DNA of 64,000 nt, from contig NZ_CP009516.1 of the NCBI RefSeq assembly GCF_000970285.1, forward strand, positions 1,095,036 through 1,159,035, read 5' to 3'. Positions within the stretch are counted from its first letter, which is position 1, and each line of letters opens with the position of its first letter. The DNA is from Methanosarcina horonobensis HB-1 = JCM 15518 (GTDB taxonomy: Archaea > Halobacteriota > Methanosarcinia > Methanosarcinales > Methanosarcinaceae). The notes below the pieces were generated by a model that had not been told where the DNA came from, searched no databases, and saw nothing but the letters and a program-made list of their open reading frames with translations. The position numbers and the translations under genes are program-made. Shown piece by piece: positions 10,827 through 20,191 of this stretch.

Positions 10827-12056
10827 ATGAAAGTACTGGTTATAAATTGTGGGAGTTCGTCTCTCAAGTATCAGCTAATTGACATGACCACTGAATCGGT
10901 GCTTGCAACAGGTCTTGTCGAGAGAGTAACTTTTTCAGATGGTATCATTACAATGAAGAGGTTCGACGGCAAGAAGTATCAAGCAGAACACCAAGACTAT
11001 CCGAACCACAAAGTAGCTCTGCATGCAGCCATTGATACCCTTCTCGACCCGGAATACGGCGTCATCAAGAGCATGACTGAAATCAACGCTGTAGGGCACA
11101 GGGTCGTTCACGGAGGTGAAAAATTCACCAGGTCGGTTTTAATCGACGACGAAGTGGAAAAGGCTATCAGGGACACCTTTGAACTCGCTCCTCTGCACAA
11201 CCCACCAAACATGATGGGGATCGAAGCATCTATTGAGCTCATGCCCGGGACCCCCAATGTTGCTGTTTTTGACACTACGTTCCACACAACGATACCCAAT
11301 TATGCCTACATCTATGCTCTGCCATACAGCATGTACGAAAAATATGGGATCAGGAAATACGGTTTCCACGGCACCTCGCACTACTATGTTTCCAGAAGGG
11401 CAGCTGCTATGCTCGGAAAGCCCTTAGAAGAGACCAAGATCATCACCTGCCACATGGGGAACGGTTCAAGCATTACGGCTGTTAAAGGCGGAAAATCTGT
11501 TGAGACTACCATGGGCTTTACCCCGCTTGAAGGTGTTGCGATGGGTACCAGGTGCGGTTCCATTGACCCCGCAGTCGTTCCTTTCATGATGGAAAAAGAA
11601 GACCTTACACCCAGAGAAGTTGACACCCTTATGAACAAAAAGTCCGGTGTACTCGGAATCTCCGGAGTCAGCAACGACTTCAGAGAACTTGACGAAGCAG
11701 CTTCCCATGGCAATGAGAGAGCCGAACTTGCCCTCGAAGTTTTCTCATACAAGGTCAAGAAAGTCATAGGTGAGTATTCAGCCGTTCTTGACTACCCGGA
11801 TGCAATTGTCTTTACCGCAGGCATCGGAGAAAACAGCGCAAGCATCAGGAATAGAATCCTTTCCGGCCTTGAAAACTTCGGCATAAAGGTCGATCAGGAA
11901 AAGAACAAAATAAGAGGCCAGGAAATCGATATCGCCACCCCTGATTCCAAAATAAGGATACTTGTCATCCCGACCAATGAAGAACTTACAATTGCAAGGG
12001 ACACAAAAGAAATCTGTGAGACAGAGGTCAAGTTACGCGCATCTATAAATGTCTGA
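10827..12056 (+). CDS. ackA: Acetate kinase, copy 1 (divergent)
   Basis: Acetate kinase makes acetyl phosphate from acetate and ATP. I start it at the ATG at 10827 ([16 protein letters not shown]), giving 409 residues behind a GGGG sequence; an in-frame TTG lies six codons upstream. The ASKHA core is intact: N7, [16 protein letters not shown]-type loop, [18 protein letters not shown] and [10 protein letters not shown]. The second half is very close to copy 2, but about residues 25-80 differ strongly (for example [18 protein letters not shown] against [18 protein letters not shown]). It also has Cys instead of Ala after N7. It is the copy directly behind pta. Confidence 0.95.
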   Translation: MKVLVINCGSSSLKYQLIDMTTESVLATGLVERVTFSDGIITMKRFDGKKYQAEHQDYPNHKVALHAAIDTLLDPEYGVIKSMTEINAVGHRVVHGGEKFTRSVLIDDEVEKAIRDTFELAPLHNPPNMMGIEASIELMPGTPNVAVFDTTFHTTIPNYAYIYALPYSMYEKYGIRKYGFHGTSHYYVSRRAAAMLGKPLEETKIITCHMGNGSSITAVKGGKSVETTMGFTPLEGVAMGTRCGSIDPAVVPFMMEKEDLTPREVDTLMNKKSGVLGISGVSNDFRELDEAASHGNERAELALEVFSYKVKKVIGEYSAVLDYPDAIVFTAGIGENSASIRNRILSGLENFGIKVDQEKNKIRGQEIDIATPDSKIRILVIPTNEELTIARDTKEICETEVKLRASINV

Positions 12057-12057
12057 G

Positions 12058-12090
12058 GGTAGAGGATTTCTTCTTTACCTTTCGTTCTCT
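12058..12090 (+). terminator. Hairpin and T-run after ackA copy 1
   Basis: Just behind the stop codon, GGTAGAGGA can pair with TTCTTTACC around a short loop and is followed by a CT-rich run ending in six T. A better version of the same hairpin follows copy 2. Confidence 0.6.
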
Positions 12091-12251
12091 TTTTTCCCGG
12101 CAAAGTTGCGGCTCTGCAGTGCGCTGTCCGTTTTCTCGCTTCGCTCCCCGAGTTTTGCTTCGGGATCACATGAAATCGGAGATTTCATGGGAGTTGCGAT
12201 GTAATTGCAACAGCATGAGGTCTGTTTCACTCGCTTCACTCGCTCAAGCAG
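12091..12251. other. Hairpin-rich intergenic stretch
   Basis: No gene is seen. Several foldbacks follow one another, including CATGAAATC/GATTTCATG with a three-base loop near 12169-12189 and GTTGC/GCAAC at 12193-12211, beside CGCTTCGCT- and CACTCGCTTCACTCGCT-type low-complexity blocks. I do not see coding potential. Confidence 0.5.
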
Positions 12252-12371
12252 ACTTATTTATAAGTTATAGAATGAGCTTCATTCAAAAAAGCTAATTTAT
12301 AGGTTATCGAAGTAAGCTTTACTCAAAAGGATTAATTCATTGTTCTAGCAGTAAACTTTGCTCAAAAAGGG
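12252..12371. repeat. Three degenerate tandem repeats of about 39 bp
   Basis: Each unit carries a TTATAAGTTAT-like part and ends with (G/A)AGCTT(C/T)A(T/C)TCAAAA or a close variant. The third unit is the most diverged. They lie in the non-coding gap between the two acetate kinase copies. Confidence 0.5.
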
Positions 12372-12418
12372 TATTTTCCTGATTAATTCTTTTAGTTTTC
12401 AACATCTCCTCTCTAAAC

Positions 12419-12480
12419 ATTTTCGTTACCTACTGCCGGTGGTCTCGGAATTCTGAGACGTTCCGGGTTCAGGTCAAACA
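12419..12480. repeat. 60-bp dispersed element with central palindrome, copy 1
   Basis: The stretch ATTTTCG...GCCGGTGG-palindrome-G...GGGTTCAGGTCAAAC recurs almost unchanged at 15322-15383. Its core at 12442-12459 is GTCTCGGAATTCTGAGAC, a palindrome with one mismatch. The element ends within a base or two of the point where the copied pta tail begins. Confidence 0.75.
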
Positions 12481-12654
<174 letters not shown>

Positions 12655-12759
12655 TCGAAATCATTTAAGAAGCGTTTTATTAACTTCATATATATTGATA
12701 TTTTATCTGGAAACTCTAAATGTAACTTGAAAAATAATGGATTGAACTGGAGTTTACGC

Positions 12760-13986
12760 ATGAAAGTACTGGTTATAAACGCAGGGAGTTCTTCTCTCAA
12801 ATACCAATTAATTGATATGACAGATGAGTCCCCTCTTGCAGTAGGGCTCTGTGAGAGGATAGGCATCGACAACTCAATCATCACTCAGAAGAGGTTTGAC
12901 GGCAAGAAGTTGGAAAAGCAGACCGACCTCCCCACTCACAAGTTCGCCCTCGAAGAAGTTGTCAAGGCTCTCACGGATTCTGAGTTCGGTGTCATTAAAA
13001 GCATGGAAGAGATCAATGCAGTCGGGCACAGGGTTGTGCACGGTGGGGAAAAGTTCACCTCCTCAGCTTTGATTGACGAGGGAGTAGAAAAGGCAATCAA
13101 GGACTGCTTTGAACTTGCTCCTCTCCACAACCCTCCAAACATGATGGGAATTTCTGCCTGTCAGGAGATCATGCCCGGCGTCCCAATGGTCGCTGTCTTT
13201 GATACAGCATTCCACCAGACAATCCCGGCATATGCTTACATGTATGCTCTGCCATACGCACTGTACGAAAAGCATGGGATCAGGAAATACGGCTTCCACG
13301 GCACTTCCCACTTTTACGTTGCCAGAAGGGCTGCCGCTATGCTCGGAAAACCCGAACAGGATGTCAAGGTCATCACCTGCCACCTCGGGAACGGATCAAG
13401 CATTACGGCTGTTAAAGGCGGAAAATCCGTTGAGACCACAATGGGCTTTACTCCGCTTGAGGGAGTTGCAATGGGTACCAGATGCGGTTCGATTGACCCT
13501 GCAGTTGTTCCTTTCGTGATGGAAAAGGAAGGCCTTACAACCAGAGAAATCGATACCCTTATGAACAAAAAGTCAGGTGTGCTTGGAGTTTCCGGGCTCA
13601 GCAATGACTTCAGGGACCTCGATGAAGCAGCTTCGAAAGGCAACCAGAGAGCCGAACTTGCCCTTGAAATCTTTGCATATAAGATTAAGAAGGTCATAGG
13701 TGAGTATTCAGCCGTGCTTAATGGTGCAGATGCAATAGTCTTTACTGCAGGTATCGGAGAAAACAGCGCAAGTATCAGAAAGAGAATTCTTACCGGTCTT
13801 GATGGTCTTGGAATAAAGATCGATGAAGAAAAGAACAAGATCAGAGGCCAGGAAATCGATATCAGTACTCCGGATGCAAAAGTAAGGGTTCTTGTTATCC
13901 CGACCAATGAAGAACTGACCATTGCAAGGGACACAAAAGAAATCTGCGAAACCGAAGTAAAATTACACAGCTCAGTACCAATCTGA
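12760..13986 (+). CDS. ackA: Acetate kinase, copy 2 (canonical)
   Basis: A 408-residue acetate kinase starting at the ATG at 12760 behind GGAG; in-frame codons upstream are read-through of the copied leader. From memory, it resembles the M. thermophila enzyme closely throughout, with [61 protein letters not shown] and [16 protein letters not shown]. It sits behind the pta fragment and carries the copied pta-ack spacer as its own upstream region, so it may depend on readthrough from pta-ackA1 or on a promoter in the 12057-12759 gap. It appears to be the more ancestral-looking of the two copies. Confidence 0.96.
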   Translation: MKVLVINAGSSSLKYQLIDMTDESPLAVGLCERIGIDNSIITQKRFDGKKLEKQTDLPTHKFALEEVVKALTDSEFGVIKSMEEINAVGHRVVHGGEKFTSSALIDEGVEKAIKDCFELAPLHNPPNMMGISACQEIMPGVPMVAVFDTAFHQTIPAYAYMYALPYALYEKHGIRKYGFHGTSHFYVARRAAAMLGKPEQDVKVITCHLGNGSSITAVKGGKSVETTMGFTPLEGVAMGTRCGSIDPAVVPFVMEKEGLTTREIDTLMNKKSGVLGVSGLSNDFRDLDEAASKGNQRAELALEIFAYKIKKVIGEYSAVLNGADAIVFTAGIGENSASIRKRILTGLDGLGIKIDEEKNKIRGQEIDISTPDAKVRVLVIPTNEELTIARDTKEICETEVKLHSSVPI

Positions 13987-13987
13987 T

Positions 13988-14016
13988 GGTAAAGGAATTT
14001 TTCCTTTGCCTTTTTT
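13988..14016 (+). terminator. Terminator after ackA copy 2
   Basis: GGTAAAGGAA pairs with TTCCTTTGCC around three T residues, and is followed by six T. The stem starts one base after the stop codon. Confidence 0.75.
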
Positions 14017-14291
14017 AATTTCTTTTAAGGATGCTATTTTTCAAGCCTTTTTTATTATCTCTTTTACCGGGCCGCCGGCAGCCGTCGGAGCTGTTCTTTA
14101 ATTAGCTGTTTTTTTAGTCTATTGGTTAAATTTTTTTTCGTAGCCAATAGAGTTATCTTTCTTCTGGAACCTGATCACTCTTTCTTTTTATGTGGAAAAA
14201 AAACTTTTCAGCTTTAAGATAAGGCACGCACATTTTATAACTTGTCCATTAAATTATTTCTCTTAAAGAATAACTGTTCTGAGGACATCAT
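14017..14291. other. Intergenic, AT-rich
   Basis: Holds a GC-rich island CCGGGCCGCCGGCAGCCG near 14068 within otherwise AT-rich sequence. No gene is visible. Confidence 0.4.
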
Positions 14292-15044
14292 ATGGTTATG
14301 AAACAGGTAGACCTCGCCTTTTCTGAATCCGGTTCGGATAGGACTCTGGCAGTTGAAATTATTAAAGCTGCACGAGAGGCTGAACGGCAAACTCTTGGCC
14401 TTGAATCTTTTGGCATCCTGAAAGCTTACGGCATTCCTGTAGTACAGACTGCCTTTGCAAAGACTGAAGAGGAAGCCGTAAAAGCTGCAGAGGAGATAGG
14501 TTATCCTCTTGTTATGAAGGTCGTTTCTCTACAGATTTCCCATAAATCGGATGTGGGCGGGATCAGGCTCTCACTGCAAAACGGGGATGAGGTAAGAGCT
14601 GCTTACAGGGAAATGATGGGAACGATTCCTGAAAAAAGGCCGGATGCAGTCCTTGAGGGTATCCAGCTGCAGCAAATGCTCTCAGGCGGAAAAGAAATAA
14701 TTATCGGAATGATCCGCGACCCGACCTTTGGGCCCATGTTGATGTTCGGGCTTGGAGGAGTTTATGTGGAAATTCTCAAGGATGTGATGTTTGCCATTGC
14801 CCCTGTGAATGAAAAGGAAGCCAGGGAGATGATTACAGGGATAAAGACCTATCCTCTTCTTGCAGGAGCTCGGGGTGCAAAACCTTCTGATATTGATGCC
14901 CTGGTGGATGCCATTATAAGAGTCTCGAAGCTTGTGTGCGATTTTCCGGAAATCGAAGAGTTTGAAATCAATCCCATGATGGTTCTGGAAGAGGGAAAGG
15001 GAGCTTTTGCAGTGGACATGAGGCTTACATTGAAGAAAAAGTGA
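14292..15044 (+). CDS. ADP-forming acyl/acetyl-CoA synthetase, beta (ATP-grasp) subunit
   Basis: A 250-residue ATP-grasp protein of the ADP-forming acetyl-CoA synthetase family (acyl-CoA + ADP + Pi to acid + ATP + CoA). The start region [21 protein letters not shown], the loop [12 protein letters not shown] with the phosphorylatable histidine of the beta subunit, [14 protein letters not shown] and [11 protein letters not shown] are all present. The length fits a stand-alone beta subunit; no alpha (CoA-binding) subunit is in the window. Its place behind the pta-ack locus makes a role in acetate or acyl-CoA energy metabolism likely. The ATG at 14292 has GAGGAC upstream. Confidence 0.88.
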   Translation: MVMKQVDLAFSESGSDRTLAVEIIKAAREAERQTLGLESFGILKAYGIPVVQTAFAKTEEEAVKAAEEIGYPLVMKVVSLQISHKSDVGGIRLSLQNGDEVRAAYREMMGTIPEKRPDAVLEGIQLQQMLSGGKEIIIGMIRDPTFGPMLMFGLGGVYVEILKDVMFAIAPVNEKEAREMITGIKTYPLLAGARGAKPSDIDALVDAIIRVSKLVCDFPEIEEFEINPMMVLEEGKGAFAVDMRLTLKKK

Positions 15045-15118
15045 TGCTTTGAGGAAAACTGATACTTTTAAGAAAAACATATACTTTTAAGTAAAATTGA
15101 TAGTTTGAAGAAAAAACT
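15042..15118. repeat. Four imperfect tandem repeats of about 19 bp
   Basis: Units such as TGATACTTTTAAGAAAAAC repeat four times with changes, beginning at the stop codon region of the preceding gene. Confidence 0.6.
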
Positions 15119-15321
15119 TGTCTAACTGATTATTTGTTCTCAGCCCCTGTCTTTTTTCTCTCTATTTTTCTTAACTTCTCCATCACCTGTCTGTTTGTTG
15201 TCATATTCATTTACTCACCTTTCACATGCCCTATTTATCTATCAGTTCGGCCTACTTTTCGCCTATTTTTTGTCTCCTGTGCGGTAGATACTCTGATTTT
15301 TTTAATATGTATGTATGAAAA

Positions 15322-15383
15322 TATTTTCGTCATTCATTGCCAGTGGTCTCAGAATTCTGAGACGTCTCGGGTTCAGGTCAAAC
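15322..15383. repeat. 60-bp dispersed element with central palindrome, copy 2
   Basis: The core at 15346-15363, GTCTCAGAATTCTGAGAC, is a perfect 18-base palindrome. Flanks match copy 1 at 12419-12480: ATTTTCG and ATTGCCAGTGG on the left and CGGGTTCAGGTCAAAC on the right. It lies about 80 bases upstream of the winged-helix gene at 15462. The rest of 15119-15461 shows no gene. Confidence 0.8.
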
Positions 15384-15461
15384 TAAAAATATAACATTTG
15401 TTTCGTACATACTGGAGGTAGTAAATGAGGTGGTAGTACGATCCAGGAACGAAAAAGATTC

Positions 15462-16118
15462 GTGCTGGCTGTAGGTATCCTGCTCTTATCAAGCATTATC
15501 GCCATTGATCTTCTTCTTGAAGACACACCTGTGGTGATCCAGCTTGAAGGAGACACGTTCAAGGTTGTGGATATTCCTTATGTGTATACGGTAAAAGAAG
15601 CGTATATTCTTCTTTTTTCAGGGTTCATAGGAGGTCTGGCTCTGGCTCAGGTTCTGCGGTCTTCCGGGCTTCAGGATCCGGTTTTCTCCGTAACCGGTCC
15701 CGCAGCCCATGTAAAGGCTCTCAATTTTGCGGCAGAAGAAGTTGGGGAAGACAAATTTGAGATTCTGGAGAGGAGATTTGAGTTCTCCCATGAAAATGCC
15801 TGTGTTGAGAAACTCCTGCCCGATAAGCCTAATATCTGTCCTACCGACGTCCTTTTGCGGGCTCTTGAAGGAGATGAAAGAAAAGCTGTTGAACTGATTG
15901 CAGCAAAAGGAGGAAGAATTCTCCAGAACGAGCTTGTAAATTCCCTTGATTTTTCCAAAGCCAAGGTTTCCAGGGTTCTTATGAACCTGGAAAGAAGGGG
16001 CATAATAACAAAGAGAAAGTACGGGCTTACCAACTGTATTTCGATAGCTGACGAGCTTAAGGATAATTCAAGAATTAAGGATGCGGGGACGAAGAATACA
16101 GGGATGGAGGGGGAATAA
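15462..16118 (+). CDS. Membrane-anchored winged-helix transcription regulator
   Basis: Two hydrophobic segments (about residues 2-17 and 48-64) flank a short outside loop. They are followed by a cytosolic linker and a winged-helix domain at about 130-205 (DERKAVELIAAKGGRILQ, then a recognition helix region KAKVSRVLMNLERRGIITKR). This is the layout of the membrane-bound HTH regulators common in Methanosarcina. The GTG at 15462 starts inside the first hydrophobic segment; the frame is open upstream to about 15429 and would add RKRF-type basic residues, but without a standard start. An ATG at 15425 behind GGAGG is in another frame and stops after four codons, so an indel near the 5' end is possible. 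It leads a gene run with the next two genes. Confidence 0.7.
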   Translation: MLAVGILLLSSIIAIDLLLEDTPVVIQLEGDTFKVVDIPYVYTVKEAYILLFSGFIGGLALAQVLRSSGLQDPVFSVTGPAAHVKALNFAAEEVGEDKFEILERRFEFSHENACVEKLLPDKPNICPTDVLLRALEGDERKAVELIAAKGGRILQNELVNSLDFSKAKVSRVLMNLERRGIITKRKYGLTNCISIADELKDNSRIKDAGTKNTGMEGE

Positions 16119-16119
16119 G

Positions 16120-16968
16120 ATGAGGAAAAATATCCTGGTATATGTTTCAGTTGCCTTACTGATCTTGGCTCTGTGGGGTTTATGGCAATACGGAAATGGG
16201 GCTGATGTGTATATCGCAGACATGAACGCGTCCCCTCTTGGGGTTGGGGAACCCGGACAGCTGAATATAGTGCTTCAGAACAACGGTTCAAAACCTGTAG
16301 ACGTGTGGCTTGAGGTTGAGAATGCTTTTGTGGACGGCAACGGGGTGGCTCACTCCACTTTAGGGCTGATTATTCCCAACGATTCCGAAGACCCGTGGAA
16401 TGTAGAATATGTTTCGCTTGAGAAGCCAATTCACCTTCTTCCTGGAAACAATTCGGTCGGTATATGGATTGGGTATGCGCTTCCCGGGGAATACCCGGTA
16501 AAAGTGAAGATTGTTGAGAATAGTAGGACTCTTGATGAAGGCACCTATCTTGTACAAATTCCATTTCCTGAAATCCACCTGAAACTAGAATATGAAATGG
16601 AGAGCAAGAACACTTCTGATATTTACAGGATCTACGGCTATCTGATTAATAAAGGATTAGGCTCTGCAAGAGACGTATCCACAACCCTTACAGTGACAAA
16701 TGAAAGAACAGGGAAGCCGGTGCTCACATCTTCCGGTATTTATTATGTGGGAAATCAAGATAAAGCAGCCCTGTGGACCTGGCCGGATTATCCCTATGCG
16801 ATTGTGGAAATCGTACATGGAGAGCCCTCAGGAGAGTCCTATATGCCTGTCAGGAATGTGGTAATCGGAGAAAGTGAGGATCGCTTCCTGATTAATGTAA
16901 CCTCAAAGTGGCAGAATCAGGTGGTTTCTGCTGAACTGCTGATCCCTTCTGAAGAGGAGAGCAGGTGA
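16120..16968 (+). CDS. Membrane-anchored surface protein, unknown function
   Basis: I start it at the ATG at 16120, one base after the previous stop; the frame is open further upstream but that region is coding for the regulator. The 282-residue protein has an N-terminal membrane anchor (VYVSVALLILALWGLW) and then beta-rich extracytoplasmic sequence. The part QLNIVLQNNGSKPVDVWLEV resembles CARDB-like adhesion folds, and a second similar block follows at about 155-225. I do not recognise a named family. The tight spacing suggests co-transcription with the regulator upstream and the HEAT lipoprotein downstream. Confidence 0.75.
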   Translation: MRKNILVYVSVALLILALWGLWQYGNGADVYIADMNASPLGVGEPGQLNIVLQNNGSKPVDVWLEVENAFVDGNGVAHSTLGLIIPNDSEDPWNVEYVSLEKPIHLLPGNNSVGIWIGYALPGEYPVKVKIVENSRTLDEGTYLVQIPFPEIHLKLEYEMESKNTSDIYRIYGYLINKGLGSARDVSTTLTVTNERTGKPVLTSSGIYYVGNQDKAALWTWPDYPYAIVEIVHGEPSGESYMPVRNVVIGESEDRFLINVTSKWQNQVVSAELLIPSEEESR

Positions 16969-18425
16969 TGCATATGACAGAGCGACATGAGCTTTTCAGT
17001 TGCAGGGATGCAAGACTTTTGATTCTCTTGATTTTGTTTTCTGGAATCTGTGCCGGTTGCCTTGGTCAGGATCCTCTTGAAGCAAGGGTGGAGAAACTGA
17101 TCCAGAGTCTCGGGGATAAGGATCAGAATATCAGTTATGCTTCATCTTATGCACTTGTTGATATCGGGGAGCCTGCAGTGGACCCTTTGATAAAAGCTCT
17201 AAAAGATGATGATCCTCAGGTGCGCAGCCTTGCTGCTCGTGCCCTTGGAGAAATAGGAGATCAAAAAGCCTCAGACTCTCTTATTGAAGTTCTGGATGAC
17301 CCCTCCCCTGAGGTTCGCATGAATGCGGCTTCTTCACTTGGCTGGCTTGGGGCCTCTGAAGCTGTTGAACCTCTTATTGAGCTCCTGAGGGATGAAAATG
17401 AAGGGGTAGTTCACAGTTCAGTGTGTGCTCTTGGAGCATTTAAAGATCCTAGGGCAGTTGAGCCTCTTTGCGAAGTTCTGAATCGTGATGATTACAGTAA
17501 ACGCTGGGAAATTGTACTTGCTCTCGGAGAAATCGGAGATTCCAGAGCAGTTGATCCTCTTCTAGATCTTTTGGATGACAAAGATATTGGATCTACAGCA
17601 GCCGATACCCTTAGCAGATTTGAAAGTGAACAGCTTTTTGGAAAACTTACTAAATTTCTGCGCAGCAGTAATCCCACAACTCGGGCTAACGCCGTAAAGG
17701 TGTATTATGGTCTTCGGGATCCTGCTTCTATTCCTTACCTGATTGAAATGCTGGATGATAAGGCTCCAGAGGTAAGAAAGGAAGCCGCTTTTGCCCTGGG
17801 TTTTTTTATAGAGTCAGAGGAAGTTGTCCAGATAGAGCTACCTCTTATCGATGCTCTTGGGGACAGCGATCCCGAGGTACAGGAAGTCGCTGCTCGTTCT
17901 CTTGGAAGGATTGAGAGCAAAGATTCTGTTCCTTATCTTGAGGAGCTCCTTCAAGCCAAAAACCAGAATGTTCAGATTGCAGCCGCCGCAGCTCTGGGAA
18001 ATATTGGAGGCCCTGAGGTTGTGGATTCTCTTACTGCTCTTCTTGGGGATGATTCATGGCTGCTAAGAAAGAGTATTGTAGATTCCCTTATAAAAATCGG
18101 GGGTTCTCGAGCTGTTGATCCCCTGATCTCTTCTCTTGAAGATGAAAACTATAGAGTAAGGCAAAGTGCTGCAGACGGTCTGGGAAAACTTGGAGATCAG
18201 GAAGCCGTTGAACCTCTCCTCAAAGCTATGGAAACTGAAAAGGAATGGGATGTTAGGGTTGCGGAGGTCCGGGCTCTTGGGGAACTTGGAGGACCGGAGG
18301 CTATCGAGGGTTTGCGCCGGATCAGCAAAGATATGGAAGAGTATAGGAGTGTCAGGGACACTGCAGAGGAGTTACTCGGAAAAATAGAAAGAGGTGAGGC
18401 GACTAATGTCTATTCTGTTTCTTGA
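16968..18425 (+). CDS. HEAT-repeat (PBS-lyase type) lipoprotein
   Basis: A 485-residue protein with a lipoprotein-type signal: LLILLILFSGICAGCLG, with the lipobox cysteine near residue 30. The rest is a solenoid of about thirteen 31-residue HEAT repeats of the form AVDPLIKALKDDDPQVR..AARALGEIGD. Such repeats bind proteins and are not evidence for lyase activity. The ATG at 16968 overlaps the previous stop (TGATG); GTG at 16965 and ATG at 16974 are alternatives. It is probably held on the outer face of the membrane and may work with the regulator and surface protein encoded just upstream. Confidence 0.85.
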   Translation: MHMTERHELFSCRDARLLILLILFSGICAGCLGQDPLEARVEKLIQSLGDKDQNISYASSYALVDIGEPAVDPLIKALKDDDPQVRSLAARALGEIGDQKASDSLIEVLDDPSPEVRMNAASSLGWLGASEAVEPLIELLRDENEGVVHSSVCALGAFKDPRAVEPLCEVLNRDDYSKRWEIVLALGEIGDSRAVDPLLDLLDDKDIGSTAADTLSRFESEQLFGKLTKFLRSSNPTTRANAVKVYYGLRDPASIPYLIEMLDDKAPEVRKEAAFALGFFIESEEVVQIELPLIDALGDSDPEVQEVAARSLGRIESKDSVPYLEELLQAKNQNVQIAAAAALGNIGGPEVVDSLTALLGDDSWLLRKSIVDSLIKIGGSRAVDPLISSLEDENYRVRQSAADGLGKLGDQEAVEPLLKAMETEKEWDVRVAEVRALGELGGPEAIEGLRRISKDMEEYRSVRDTAEELLGKIERGEATNVYSVS

Positions 18426-18677
18426 TTTGATTGAAAAATTGTCGAGCATAAAGAAACGGAAATAAAACAAGAAACAAGACAACAAAAAGAGCTTCTTTAC
18501 TTTACACGTTTATTTGTCTAGCAATAATTGCAAACCTCCGGGACTTTGGTGAGAGATGCTATCTCATCTCCCAAATTTTGATCGCTAGCAATCAAATGTT
18601 AGCGGAAGCTGTGCTAGATTTTTGAGGGTCCCACAAAATCTAAAAGGTTTCGCAAATAATACGGAGGAAACAATAAA
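18426..18677. promoter_or_regulatory. Leader of the S-layer-domain gene
   Basis: An intergenic stretch with GAGATGCTATCTCATCTC-type foldback near 18551 and GATCGCTAGCAATC near 18580. A GGAGG ribosome-binding site stands at 18661-18665 before the ATG at 18678. Confidence 0.4.
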
Positions 18678-20138
18678 ATGAAGAAATATACAACAGTCTT
18701 ACTGGCTGCTCTTGCTGTATTAATTGCAGTTACCGCAGGTACTGCAAGTGCAGCAGACAATGTTAGCAATGGAACCACTATCTGTAAAGTTATAGCTACT
18801 CACTATGAGTGTGATAGCTGGTCTGATGAACAATATCCAATAATCGATTTGTGTGGAGAAAAATATGTTCCCCTGTTTACCACTAAAGGAAATATCCGGG
18901 ATACGCATGTTAACAAGCTTGCCAGTTTGATTCTTGACAGCAATGAAACGTATATCCTTAAACCCGGAGAAAAAATTGACCTTGGTGAAGGTTATGCTCT
19001 CAAAGTTAAGCAGATCAGTAGTGATTATGTGGATGTCTGGCTCGAGTTAACCCGAGACGGACAATACATCGCTGACCAGATTATCCCGGTTAAAACAAAT
19101 GACAACAATACGTGGAATGTAGCCCTTGACAACGTTCAGGGTGAAAACGACGTTATTGTCATGAAAGTCTATATCAACAATATCTTCGTGGGTGCGGAAG
19201 ATTGCATCGTTAGGATCGATGGTATATGGCTTATTGACTTTATAAATGCCAGAACTCTCAATGTAGAAGATAAACTCGGGGAGTTTACATTAAAGGAAGT
19301 CATTAATGGAACAGATGAGTCTAACCTGGGAAGTCTTGTTTTCGAAAATACTGCGGAACCTTCTGCAATCTGTAGTGTTGTCGGAACCGGTTATGAATGC
19401 GGGAACTGGTCCGATGAGCAGTATCCTCTGATCAATTTATCTGGAGAGAATTATGTTCCATTATTTTCCAGTGAGGATGAGATCTGGCAATCTCACGTTA
19501 ACAAGCTTGCCAGTTTGATTCTTGACAGCAATGAAACGCACACCCTTAAACCTGGTGAAACACTTGATCTCGGCAATGGTTATGCTCTTGAGGTCAGGGA
19601 AATCGATATTGACAGTGAGAATGTCTGGCTTGAAGTCACGAAGGACGGGCAACATGTTTCTGATCAAAATGTCCTGGTTGGTGCTGACGGCAACAGTACA
19701 TGGACTGTAACCCTTGACAATGTTCAGGGTGAAAACGACGTTGTTGTCATGAAAGTAAATGTCAAACAGATATTCGTGGGTACAGAAACCAGCGTTATCT
19801 GGGTTGATGGTATCTGGCTTATTGACTATGCAAGTGCCAGGACCCTTAATATCGGGGACAAAATCGGAGAATCCACACTTGGGCAAATTATTAGCGGAGT
19901 AGATGCATCTAACCCTGGCAGCCTTGTTTTTGGAAATGCTTCAGTTACTAATGTTACTCCAGTTGCTAATGCTACTTTAGTTGCCAATGAAACCTCAGTT
20001 AATGATACTTTAGCTGCTGATTTTTCTGCCTCACCTTCTCCCGAAAAGGGATTGGCTAAGTTCACTAACAAAAGTACAGGGTTGCCTACTTCATGGCACT
20101 GGAATTTTTGGAGAGGTTTTAATATTAAAAGCAAATAA
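18678..20138 (+). CDS. S-layer duplication-domain protein with truncated PKD domain
   Basis: A 486-residue secreted protein. A signal peptide (LLAALAVLIAVTAGTASA) is followed by two S-layer-type duplication domains (DUF1608-like) at about 40-215 and 230-420; each carries EQYP(I/L)I, a LASLILDSNET block and GIWLIDF/Y. A Thr/Val/Asn-rich linker follows. It then begins a PKD domain (ADFSASPSPEKGLAKFTNKS, PTSWHWNF) that breaks off at WRGFNIKSK where GDG... is expected. It lacks the C-terminal membrane helix seen in full S-layer proteins, so it may be shed, or be a truncated gene. Confidence 0.85.
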   Translation: MKKYTTVLLAALAVLIAVTAGTASAADNVSNGTTICKVIATHYECDSWSDEQYPIIDLCGEKYVPLFTTKGNIRDTHVNKLASLILDSNETYILKPGEKIDLGEGYALKVKQISSDYVDVWLELTRDGQYIADQIIPVKTNDNNTWNVALDNVQGENDVIVMKVYINNIFVGAEDCIVRIDGIWLIDFINARTLNVEDKLGEFTLKEVINGTDESNLGSLVFENTAEPSAICSVVGTGYECGNWSDEQYPLINLSGENYVPLFSSEDEIWQSHVNKLASLILDSNETHTLKPGETLDLGNGYALEVREIDIDSENVWLEVTKDGQHVSDQNVLVGADGNSTWTVTLDNVQGENDVVVMKVNVKQIFVGTETSVIWVDGIWLIDYASARTLNIGDKIGESTLGQIISGVDASNPGSLVFGNASVTNVTPVANATLVANETSVNDTLAADFSASPSPEKGLAKFTNKSTGLPTSWHWNFWRGFNIKSK

Positions 20139-20191
20139 GTATTTTAAATTGAAAACAACACAAATATCTGGTCTAAAGGAAAAATGAGGTA

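Noticed and set aside
11108-11767. Several minus-strand frames over the acetate kinase genes
   Set aside because: Shadow frames of a highly conserved coding sequence; none has a recognisable domain.
12091-12251. A structured RNA gene between the acetate kinases
   Set aside because: The foldbacks are short and independent, without a common closing stem or promoter, and resemble ordinary low-complexity intergenic DNA of the genus.
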